In this document: positions 1 to 5,891 of the stretch, piece by piece
Numbering within the stretch: the stretch's first letter is position 1
How the letters are laid out: the number at the start of each line of letters is the position of its first letter
Origin: Pseudomonadota bacterium
Lineage (GTDB): Bacteria; Pseudomonadota; Gammaproteobacteria; Burkholderiales; Burkholderiaceae_D
Reading direction: 5' to 3'
NCBI GenBank assembly: GCA_023409175.1
Contig: JAEYIG010000020.1
Location: forward strand, 1 to 6,636
DNA: 6,636 bases
The notes under the pieces: generated by a model
Database searches by the model: none
Told to the model about the DNA's origin: nothing
Seen by the model: only the letters and a program-made list of their open reading frames with translations
Position numbers and translations under genes: made by a program

Positions 1-853
1 CGGACTGCATGCCTTCCTTGCTTTCCTCTGACAATGACGACATTTCCAGTTCAAGGCGCATGCGCGTCAGGGGTGTTCTCAGGTCATGTGAAATACCCGC
101 CAGAATTTCTGTCCGGTCGGAATCGACCCGCTCGAGGTCTTTGACCATCTGGTTGAAACTGTGATTGGCTTCCCTGATTTCCGTCACGCCTTTTTCAGGG
201 AGCGGTCCCGGGGATTTTCCGTTCGCCATCGACCTTGCGGCATAGGCGAGGCGGGCAAGCGGTTCATTCAAAAGACGGGAAATGAATCCGGCCCCCAAAA
301 GTGACAGAAGCAGCACGACCCCGCCCCATCCGAGCCAGCGCAAACCGGAAATGCCTTTCAGTCGTCCATTATCGAGCCGAAGCCAATACACATCGTCTTC
401 TTCCAGCTGGAAACTGATCCAGAAACCGGGCATATCGTTGACCTTTGGCGAAATGATCGTATCTTCCCCCATCTTTTGCTGGATGACAGGAAAAATACTT
501 TGCATGAAATCGTCGCCATCCGTAATGGGGTCGATCCTGTCCGATGGCTCCAGCGGATAGATGCGGATGCCTTCATTGCTCGCCAGGTCGAACAGAAGCT
601 CACGCCTCAGTTCGGGAGCGGAATGAGCCAGCGCCGCCCGGGTAATCGTGACAAGCGAAACGATCTGTTCCGCCGTCTGTTTGGCACGGGGGCCCTGCAA
701 TTCAATACGATAACTCGCGATCCACGCCCCGATACTGACCAGCAAAAGGACACCGACAAGGAAAAACGTGCGCCAGAAAAGACCGCTTCTCCACCAGGGT
801 ATCGGCGATACCGGTAAAACGGGATGGGTTTGCGTTTGTGAAAAATCGGTCAT
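1..853 (-). CDS. envZ: EnvZ/RisS-type sensor histidine kinase (3' part off the window)
   Basis: This is the inner-membrane sensor kinase that phosphorylates, and probably dephosphorylates, the neighbouring OmpR. Reading from ATG at 853 gives 284 codons to the left edge without a stop. Visible parts are a short cytoplasmic N-terminus, TM1 at about residues 26-47, a periplasmic region at about 50-170, and TM2 at about 173-192. A HAMP linker follows at about 193-245, then the dimerisation/phosphotransfer helix with H-box AGISHDLRTPLTR and phosphoacceptor His256. The HATPase_c domain would lie beyond position 1. The start lies 12 bp after the ompR stop, with only a weak GAG-like ribosome binding site, which suggests coupled translation from one ompR-envZ mRNA. 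The roughly 120-residue periplasmic region is of E. coli EnvZ size, but its stimulus cannot be read from sequence. Family call is firm. The choice between the names EnvZ and RisS is convention. Confidence 0.93.
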   Translation of the reverse strand, partial: MTDFSQTQTHPVLPVSPIPWWRSGLFWRTFFLVGVLLLVSIGAWIASYRIELQGPRAKQTAEQIVSLVTITRAALAHSAPELRRELLFDLASNEGIRIYPLEPSDRIDPITDGDDFMQSIFPVIQQKMGEDTIISPKVNDMPGFWISFQLEEDDVYWLRLDNGRLKGISGLRWLGWGGVVLLLSLLGAGFISRLLNEPLARLAYAARSMANGKSPGPLPEKGVTEIREANHSFNQMVKDLERVDSDRTEILAGISHDLRTPLTRMRLELEMSSLSEESKEGMQS

Positions 854-865
854 GTTCTCGGCAAA

Positions 866-1615
866 TTATTGGGGATCCCTGTCCGGTATGAAAACGTAGC
901 CGACGCCCCATACCGTCTGTATGTATAAAGGACGTGCCGGATCGGGTTCGATCAGTTTGCGCAATCTTGAAACCTGGACATCCAGACTTCGGTCGAAGAC
1001 CTCATATTCGCGACCCTTTGCCAGCTCCATCAACTTGTCTCGCGACAAGGGTTTGCGCGCATGACGGGCAAACGCTTTCAGAACGGCAAACTCACCTGTC
1101 GTCAATGCGACGTTTTCCCCGTTTTTCTTCAGCGTACGGTTTCCGAGATCCAGTTCGAATTCGCCGAAATTGAAAATCTGCTGCGTCTCGGAAGGCGAGC
1201 CCGGAACCTCATCGGGACGCTTCCTCCGCAAGACGGCACTGATACGGGCCAGAAGCTCACGAGGATTGAAAGGTTTCGGCAGGTAATCGTCCGCGCCCAT
1301 TTCAAGACCGACAATGCGGTCTGTGTCTTCCCCTTTTGCCGTCAGCATGATGATCGGTGTCTGGTCCCCGCCTCCACGCAGGCGCCGGCAAATGGACAAA
1401 CCGTCTTCACCTGGCAACATCAAATCCAGCACCAGAAGGTCAAAACGCTCACGAACCCAGAAACGGTTCATGCTTTGGGCATTTTCAGCCGTTGTCACAG
1501 CAAAATTATTTTCGGCCAGATAACGTCTCAACAAATCCCGGAGACGGACATCGTCATCCACCACCAGAATTTTTGTCTGACGCTCCTGTTTTTCCAATTT
1601 ATCTTCTGTAATCAT
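866..1615 (-). CDS. ompR: OmpR/RisA-type response regulator
   Basis: DNA-binding response regulator of the OmpR/PhoB family, partner of the kinase encoded 12 bp downstream. From ATG at 1615 it is 249 residues. The receiver domain (about 15-130) has the acidic pocket ILVVDDD (D20-D22), phosphoacceptor Asp64 in LVLDLMLPGEDG, switch Thr92 in IIMLTAKGED and Lys114 in DDYLPKPFNPRE. A linker of roughly 20 residues leads to the winged-helix domain (about 149-246), with the recognition region RSLDVQVSRLRKLIE and the wing TVWGVGYVF. All catalytic residues are intact and the length is normal. An in-frame GTG at 1630 would add five residues (MDVSN). Neither start has a strong Shine-Dalgarno, so ATG was preferred by codon. 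Expected role is osmotic or envelope-stress control of porins and surface genes. In Bordetella the homologue RisA controls virulence-related genes. The receiver sequence looks RisA-like, from memory rather than alignment. Confidence 0.96.
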   Translation of the reverse strand: MITEDKLEKQERQTKILVVDDDVRLRDLLRRYLAENNFAVTTAENAQSMNRFWVRERFDLLVLDLMLPGEDGLSICRRLRGGGDQTPIIMLTAKGEDTDRIVGLEMGADDYLPKPFNPRELLARISAVLRRKRPDEVPGSPSETQQIFNFGEFELDLGNRTLKKNGENVALTTGEFAVLKAFARHARKPLSRDKLMELAKGREYEVFDRSLDVQVSRLRKLIEPDPARPLYIQTVWGVGYVFIPDRDPQ

Positions 1616-1685
1616 ATTCGATACGTCCACATGAAAAGTCTCGGTACGTTCAGACTAGACCAAAAAGAAAATCAAGCTAAATGGC

Positions 1686-1710
1686 CTTACATAGTGTTAC
1701 AAACTTTACT
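1686..1710. promoter_or_regulatory. Putative OmpR-binding tandem TTAC repeats
   Basis: Three copies of TTAC on the plus strand start at 1687, 1697 and 1706, within CTTACATAG, TGTTACAAA and CTTTACTTT. A fourth TTAC starts at 1720. Spacing of 10 and 9 bp is about one helical turn, as expected for head-to-tail OmpR dimers, whose enterobacterial half-sites resemble GTTACA every 10 bp. The block is about 75-100 bp upstream of the ompR start and about 100-125 bp upstream of the divergent exported-protein gene, so it could serve either promoter. No clean -10/-35 pair for ompR was found around it. The assignment as an OmpR site is inference from motif and position. Confidence 0.4.
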
Positions 1711-1811
1711 TTTTTCCCCTTACTGAAACGGGACTGACAGACTACACTTGTCAAAAATTGCAATCAGTGTCTCTTGAATCGGTATGGCACAATTATATGA
1801 CTGTAAAAGAT

Positions 1812-2150
1812 ATGAAAACCATTTCATCATTTTTTTTGGGCATCCTGCTTCTCTTTTTTGGAGCAAGTGCCGCTTTTGCCGCTCCTGCCTGTGACAGCAC
1901 CCGGAATCCGGCTGTCTGCAGGACGCAATACAAAAAGGCACACTCACAAGATCAGATGGACAGGACACAGAAACGTTCCCTCCGGCGTCAGCATACACGG
2001 GAAGCGTACGACAGGAACAACATGACCACTCCACACCATATGGACGAGGATGCGCCACGTTTTCACAAAGGCAAGAGAATGACCCCTGACGAACGCAACC
2101 GTCTGAGACAGCAAATCGACGAAGCAGGACAGGCCATTTACCACCAATGA
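1812..2150 (+). CDS. Small exported hypothetical protein
   Basis: A 112-residue protein of unknown function. From ATG at 1812 it begins with a clear Sec signal peptide: MKT, a hydrophobic core at about residues 5-17, then a small-residue c-region with predicted cleavage after AFA (about residue 23). The mature part is about 89 residues, highly charged and rich in Arg, Lys, Gln, Asp and His, with two cysteines (PACDS and AVCRT). It ends in MTPDERNRLRQQIDEAGQAIY. That tail resembles the recurrent 'SPEERxxLRxxIxEAGxxIY' ending of small betaproteobacterial exported proteins, from memory. In-frame starts upstream (ATG at 1797, TTG at 1758) would put extra residues ahead of the signal peptide and are disfavoured. 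The ribosome binding site is weak (AAAAGA just upstream). It is transcribed divergently from ompR and may be under OmpR control, but that is guesswork. Gene reality is likely; function is unknown. Confidence 0.75.
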   Translation: MKTISSFFLGILLLFFGASAAFAAPACDSTRNPAVCRTQYKKAHSQDQMDRTQKRSLRRQHTREAYDRNNMTTPHHMDEDAPRFHKGKRMTPDERNRLRQQIDEAGQAIYHQ

Positions 2151-2236
2151 CCCGAATCTGACGTTTATATACAACGTCCCTGCCAAAAACATTACCCCCT
2201 GATAAACGGGCAAAACTGGCGTACAAAATCTTTTTA

Positions 2237-2245
2237 TGTCAGAAT
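2237..2245 (+). promoter_or_regulatory. Possible extended -10 promoter for rpmE2
   Basis: TG-T-CAGAAT matches an extended -10 element: TGn followed by a hexamer with four of six matches to TATAAT. The hexamer at the -35 position, TGGCGT (2217-2222, 17-bp spacing), is poor. Initiation would fall near 2252, at the base of the hairpin starting at 2251, giving a leader of about 136 nt. An alternative is TTGACT at 2295-2300, a good -35 but with only GGCAAT 17 bp downstream. Both are weak predictions. Confidence 0.27.
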
Positions 2246-2250
2246 AGCGT

Positions 2251-2290
2251 GTTTAAAAGTTTTAGCTGGTTCAGCAAACTTTTTTTAAAC
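2251..2290 (+). promoter_or_regulatory. Long hairpin in the rpmE2 leader
   Basis: The 40-nt segment folds on itself. The outer stem pairs GTTT (2251-2254) with AAAC (2287-2290). Across a 3-nt T bulge, AAAAG (2255-2259) pairs with CTTTT (2279-2283). TTT (2261-2263) then pairs with AAA (2276-2278), and the apical GCTG/CAGC stem (2265-2268 and 2272-2275) closes on loop GTT. There are single-base bulges at 2260 and 2264. No T-tract follows, so it is not a standard terminator. It may be a 5' stabilising or regulatory hairpin. Pairing was read by eye without an energy calculation. Confidence 0.45.
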
Positions 2291-2376
2291 CAATTTGACT
2301 TAACCAGGCAAGTGGTTGGCAATCAGGTCGCGAAGCAGGCAGGACCAATGAAGTGCCGATTGGCTACCAATATATT

Positions 2377-2381
2377 AGAGG
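2377..2381 (+). promoter_or_regulatory. Ribosome binding site of rpmE2
   Basis: AGAGG lies 6 bp before the ATG at 2388. It is the best Shine-Dalgarno in the window, as expected for a ribosomal-protein gene, and it fixes the start. Confidence 0.8.
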
Positions 2382-2387
2382 CAATAA

Positions 2388-2648
2388 ATGAAAGAAGGCA
2401 TTCACCCGGATTACCGTGAAGTCGTGTTCCAGGACGTTTCCTGCGACTTCAAATTCATCACGCGTTCCACTATCGCAACGCGTGAAACCATTATGTTCGA
2501 AGGTAAAGAATACCCTCTCGTAAAAGTTGAAGTTTCGGCTGAATCACATCCGTTCTATACCGGTAAATACAAAATCGTCGATACCGCTGGCCGTGTTGAA
2601 AAATTCCGCCAGAAATTCGGCAACGTGGGTTCCAAAGTCGCCCGCTAA
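2388..2648 (+). CDS. rpmE2: Type B 50S ribosomal protein L31
   Basis: An 86-residue component of the large ribosomal subunit, located at the bridge between subunits near the central protuberance. The N-terminus [19 protein letters not shown] and the segments [28 protein letters not shown] and [11 protein letters not shown] are the L31 family signature. It is the type B (zinc-independent, 'C-minus') form. Only one cysteine (in VSCDF) is present instead of the paired CxxC zinc site of type A L31, and it has the longer C-terminal region typical of type B. The start is set by AGAGG 6 bp upstream, and the gene ends 13 bp before a strong terminator. In enterobacteria type B paralogues are induced by zinc starvation through Zur. 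No Zur-like palindrome is evident here, and in many betaproteobacteria this form appears to be the standard L31, so constitutive expression is more likely. Confidence 0.97.
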   Translation: MKEGIHPDYREVVFQDVSCDFKFITRSTIATRETIMFEGKEYPLVKVEVSAESHPFYTGKYKIVDTAGRVEKFRQKFGNVGSKVAR

Positions 2649-2661
2649 TTTTTTCCGAGCG

Positions 2662-2690
2662 AAAAAAGCAGCTTCGGCTGCTTTTTTTTT
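2662..2690 (+). terminator. Rho-independent terminator after rpmE2
   Basis: AAAAAAGCAGC (2662-2672), tetraloop TTCG (2673-2676), GCTGC (2677-2681) and nine T (2682-2690). The stem closes on the very stable C(UUCG)G loop and the A-run extends pairing into the T-tract. The A-run also gives six U on the opposite strand, so it could act in both directions. It separates rpmE2 from the downstream glycosyltransferase operon. Confidence 0.93.
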
Positions 2691-2730
2691 CTAACAACCA
2701 TTTGGCTGAACCTGTACCAGAATCGACCCT

Positions 2731-4482
2731 ATGCCCGATACGCAGCCCAGTCTGATCCCATCACCAAAACCGGTACGCCTCTCGGCATCCGCAACGTTGG
2801 CTCTGCCACGATGGGGCATACTGTTGCTGTGCCTGCTTTACATCCTGCCCGGGCTGATCGCCCGCGACCCATGGAAAAACGCAGATGCGGCCGACTTTGG
2901 CGTCATGTGGACCATGGCGCACCATGGATGGCAGGACTGGTTGTGGCCAAACATCTCCGGATTGCCGGTTGCAGGATCAGGCCCATTGACTTTCTGGCTC
3001 GGTGCCATCTGCATCAAACTGTTCGGCGGAATCCTGGGCGACCCGCTCGCTGCCCGGATTGCCCCATTCTGTTTCTTTCTTATAGGTGCGTATTCCGTCT
3101 GGCATACCACCTTTTTGCTCGGACGCCGGAACTCTGCCCAGCCAATGAGACTGGCTTTCGGAGGCCAACCTGAAGCCATCGCATACGGACGAATGCTCGC
3201 GGACGGCGCGCTCCTGATTTATCTGGGCTGTCTCGGCCTCCTGATGCACAGCCATGAAACCAGTGTTGAAGCCCTGTTTGTTGCGCTGATCGCATACAAC
3301 CTGTACCGATGTGCACGATACATTGATACCCCCTCGATAAAAAATGCCTGTCTTTTGGGGCTGGCGCTGGGCGCTCTTGCGCTGACCAATGGACTCGTCA
3401 CTCCTTTCGGGCTTTTTTTCTGCTTTTTCATCGGCATCTTCTTTTGCAAGCCTCCGAGACAAAAACACGTCCCCAACCTTATCGTCGCCTTTACCGTGAC
3501 GATTTTGATGGTCATCGCATGGTGGTTTGTCGAAAAAACGGCTCTTCCATACAACAGTTCTCCATTTCCAGCCTGGATGGCCTGGAATGCCACCCAGTTT
3601 GGCATCCCTACATTTGAATCGATCAAATATTTCTTCAGGAACGGCATCTGGTTTTTCTGGCCTGCGTGGCCATATGCCCTCTGGACCATTTACGCATGGC
3701 GCCGAGAATGGCGATCTGCGCACGTGCTTTTACCGTTGATGTTTACGATCACTTTCTTCATTCTGGCCATGTTCAATCCGCTGAAGGAAGAAACTGTCCT
3801 GCTTTCCATGCTACCCCCTCTCGCCATACTGGCTGCCCTGGGACTGCCGACCATGAAAAGGGGCGCCATCAACGCTATCGACTGGTTCTCGGTCATGACA
3901 TTGACCATCTGTTCCCTGTTCATCTGGCTGGCGTGGACAGCTGCCAATACGGGCTGGCCTGCAGGCATTGCCAGAAATGCCGCGAAATTGGCACCCGGAT
4001 TCACGCCTGAAGTCAATATTGTCGCCACCCTGGTTGCCCTGGGCGTGACGATAGGCTGGTTTGCGCTGGTTTACTGGCGGATATCTCGACAGCCTTCCGT
4101 TTTATGGCGTGCGGTCGTCCTGTCAACCGGTGGCGTCATCCTTTGCTGGGTACTGCTGGCGACATTATGGATGCCATGGATCAACTACAACAAGAGTTAC
4201 GCTGGCATCGCCACCGAAATGGGGTCAAAGGTAAGCGACAAACACAGCTGCATCAAAACCAATGTGTCCGGTTCCCAGCGTGCCATTTTTGCGTATTTCG
4301 GAAATGTCCGCTTTGAAGGCTTCGAGACCGGCGAATGCGATTATGTGCTCCTCGGTGACCGTGTTTCGAAATATAACCGCCCTGCTTCTCCCAAAACCCA
4401 TGAAGGCAAGAAGCTGATCTGGGAAGGCCACCGTCCCAGCGACCGTGGGGAACGATTCCGTCTATACCAGTCCGTTAAGTGA
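2731..4482 (+). CDS. GT-C membrane glycosyltransferase, PMT/ArnT-like (GT39/GT83 type)
   Basis: A 583-residue inner-membrane glycosyltransferase predicted to move a sugar from a polyprenyl-phosphate carrier to an envelope acceptor on the periplasmic side. It has about 13-14 hydrophobic segments (roughly 28-45, 84-104, 108-130, 152-172, 176-193, 205-238, 249-267, 304-323, 331-347, 355-373, 382-403, 428-448 and 461-480). A soluble C-terminal domain of about 100 residues follows, with two cysteines (C507, C536). The first periplasmic loop, RDPWKNADAADFGVMW (45-60), occupies the place of the ArnT/PMT acidic loop, and SGPLTFWLGA (83-92) replaces the usual PPLYYW-like motif. Length is close to E. 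coli ArnT (about 550). Acceptor and sugar cannot be read; lipid A aminoarabinose transfer is only one option, and no other arn genes are present. The start has a poor ribosome binding site. The stop overlaps the next gene (GTGA), so it heads an operon. Confidence 0.85.
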   Translation: MPDTQPSLIPSPKPVRLSASATLALPRWGILLLCLLYILPGLIARDPWKNADAADFGVMWTMAHHGWQDWLWPNISGLPVAGSGPLTFWLGAICIKLFGGILGDPLAARIAPFCFFLIGAYSVWHTTFLLGRRNSAQPMRLAFGGQPEAIAYGRMLADGALLIYLGCLGLLMHSHETSVEALFVALIAYNLYRCARYIDTPSIKNACLLGLALGALALTNGLVTPFGLFFCFFIGIFFCKPPRQKHVPNLIVAFTVTILMVIAWWFVEKTALPYNSSPFPAWMAWNATQFGIPTFESIKYFFRNGIWFFWPAWPYALWTIYAWRREWRSAHVLLPLMFTITFFILAMFNPLKEETVLLSMLPPLAILAALGLPTMKRGAINAIDWFSVMTLTICSLFIWLAWTAANTGWPAGIARNAAKLAPGFTPEVNIVATLVALGVTIGWFALVYWRISRQPSVLWRAVVLSTGGVILCWVLLATLWMPWINYNKSYAGIATEMGSKVSDKHSCIKTNVSGSQRAIFAYFGNVRFEGFETGECDYVLLGDRVSKYNRPASPKTHEGKKLIWEGHRPSDRGERFRLYQSVK

Positions 4483-5891
4483 AAACAGGACCCGCCTCAG
4501 GCAGATATACCACTTCCATCATTGGCCTGGCACTTCCCATATGGATAGGCCAGCTGGCTGCCATCGCCAATCCCGTCGTCGATACGGCAATGGTCTCGAG
4601 ATATTCCGTCACTGACCTGGGTGCCCTTGCCGTCGCTGCATCCGTTTATATCAGCGTTTATGTCGCCCTGAACGGCGTCATGCAGTCTCTCGCGCCAACT
4701 TTCGGCCAGTTGTTCGGCGCAGGAAAATTTTCAGAAATGGGAAAAGAAGCCAAACAGGGAGTCTGGCTTGCCATTTTCCTGTCCATCCTTGGGTCCCTGT
4801 TGCTGAGTTTTCCGCAACCGCTTCTTTCGATTGCCAAAGCATCCCCGGAAATGACCGAAAAAGCGACGCTATACCTCCGTATCCTGGCTTTCTCATTGCC
4901 TGCGTCGCTCAATTTTCTGGTTTATAACACGCTGAACAATGCGATGGCACGCCCAAAAATGGTCATGGCCATCCAGGTCTGCGGTCTTTTGCTGAAAATC
5001 CCGTTGAATACACTCTTCATTTTCGGAGGATGGGGCATACCGGCATTCGGAGGTCCCGGATGCGCGATTGCCACATTCATTATCGTGTGGATCGAACTGC
5101 TGATAGGCTGGCTCATCCTGCGCTACAACCCTTTTTATCGGGTTCTCCATCTCTTCGGAAGCGGTTTTGCATGGCCGAACTGGAAATCCCTGAAAGAATT
5201 GCTGAGTCTGGGCATTCCCGTCGGCCTGAATTATTTCATCGAAGTGACGTCGTTCACTTTCATGGCCCTGTTCATTGCACGGATCGGCGTCAACGCAGTC
5301 GCCGGACACCAGATTGTCGCCAACTTCTCCGGCGTCCTCTACATGTTGCCATTGTCCCTGGCCAGCGCGACCAGTACGCTCGTCGCACAGTCAATCGGTG
5401 GCCGACGGCTCGATAATGCCCGGAAAATTTCCATTGCCGGGATCCGGCTTTCCGCCATACTCGCCATTATCGTCGCCTGCTCTGTCTGGCTGGGCAAAGA
5501 CTGGATCATCAGCCTTTACACATCGAATGATGTCGTCGCCGGGAATGCAGCACCACTTTTCCTGTTTTTGTGCAGCCTTCTCTTTTTCGACGCCATTCAG
5601 GTGACGGCATCTTATGTCCTGCGCGCCTACAAGGTTGTCCTGGCACCCACGCTCCTGTACGTCATGACCCTCTGGTGCATTGGGCTCGGTTGCGGTTACA
5701 TGTTTGCATTTAACCTCTTCCCTGACTATATTCCCACCAGAATCACAGGTTCGTCAGGCTTCTGGTTCAGCAATTGCGTCAGCCTTGTCATCCTTTCAGC
5801 CGGGATGATCATCATCATGAAAAAAACGGAAACGAAAGCGGAAATGATGTTTCGGGCCAGCTTGCAAAAACAGGACACGGCAATAAAATGA
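4479..5891 (+). CDS. MATE family cation-coupled multidrug exporter (NorM-like)
   Basis: A 470-residue, 12-TM inner-membrane antiporter that exports cationic or organic compounds using a Na+ or H+ gradient. Two MatE repeats are visible. The first starts at LALPIWIGQLAAIANPVVDTAM (17-38, Asp35). The second starts at LLSLGIPVGLNYFIEVTSF (241-259, Glu255), with AGHQIVANFSG at 275-285 and LFFDAIQVTASYVLRAYK at 368-385 (Asp371). Asp35, Glu255 and Asp371 match the cation-site residues described for Vibrio cholerae NorM (D36, E255, D371), which supports the NorM subgroup. Translation begins at GTG 4479, overlapping the glycosyltransferase stop by four bases with no clear Shine-Dalgarno, so it is probably translationally coupled. 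The end overlaps thpR by ATGA. Substrate is unknown. A role in exporting an envelope precursor, suggested by the neighbour, is less likely given the NorM residues. Confidence 0.93.
   Translation: MKTGPASGRYTTSIIGLALPIWIGQLAAIANPVVDTAMVSRYSVTDLGALAVAASVYISVYVALNGVMQSLAPTFGQLFGAGKFSEMGKEAKQGVWLAIFLSILGSLLLSFPQPLLSIAKASPEMTEKATLYLRILAFSLPASLNFLVYNTLNNAMARPKMVMAIQVCGLLLKIPLNTLFIFGGWGIPAFGGPGCAIATFIIVWIELLIGWLILRYNPFYRVLHLFGSGFAWPNWKSLKELLSLGIPVGLNYFIEVTSFTFMALFIARIGVNAVAGHQIVANFSGVLYMLPLSLASATSTLVAQSIGGRRLDNARKISIAGIRLSAILAIIVACSVWLGKDWIISLYTSNDVVAGNAAPLFLFLCSLLFFDAIQVTASYVLRAYKVVLAPTLLYVMTLWCIGLGCGYMFAFNLFPDYIPTRITGSSGFWFSNCVSLVILSAGMIIIMKKTETKAEMMFRASLQKQDTAIK

Larger units (their letters stand above)
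2151..2387. other. Intergenic region ahead of rpmE2
   Basis: A spacer of 237 bp with no credible coding. It holds a small inverted repeat GACGTT/AACGTC (2160-2165 and 2173-2178, 7-nt loop, no T-run), a possible extended -10 promoter near 2237-2245, the long hairpin at 2251-2290, further possible leader pairing at 2316-2371 and the rpmE2 ribosome binding site. No convincing Rho-independent terminator for the exported-protein gene was found, so read-through into rpmE2 is possible. Confidence 0.6.

Noticed and set aside
476..817. Plus-strand open frame of 113 codons opposite envZ
   Set aside because: Overlaps the periplasmic and TM1 coding of envZ; no motif and no ribosome binding site.
1061..1726. 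Plus-strand open frame of 221 codons opposite ompR
   Set aside because: Lies antisense to a gene with fully conserved receiver and winged-helix motifs. Its translation shows no family features and its start has no ribosome binding site.
1734..1754. TGACA...TGTCA inverted repeat in the ompR upstream region as an operator
   Set aside because: Five-base arms with an 11-bp spacer are expected by chance, and no matching regulator motif is recognised.
1784..1800. Sigma-54-like TGGCAC element before the exported-protein gene
   Set aside because: The -24 part matches, but the -12 position lacks the required GC (TATGA instead of TTGC).
2160..2178. GACGTT/AACGTC inverted repeat as terminator of the exported-protein gene
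   Set aside because: Only six base pairs, a 7-nt AT loop and no following T-tract; a chance palindrome is as likely.
1720..2226. Minus-strand open frame of 168 codons over the exported-protein gene
   Set aside because: Cysteine- and serine-rich translation without domains. The plus-strand frame has a proper signal peptide and a family-like C-terminus, so it is the better reading.
2300..2387. Zur operator controlling rpmE2
   Set aside because: No AT-rich palindrome resembling the known Zur box was found, so zinc control is not supported.
2977..3723. Minus-strand open frame of 248 codons opposite the glycosyltransferase
   Set aside because: Antisense shadow of a membrane-protein gene. The product is low-complexity, rich in Arg, Lys, Glu and Gly, with no recognisable domain.
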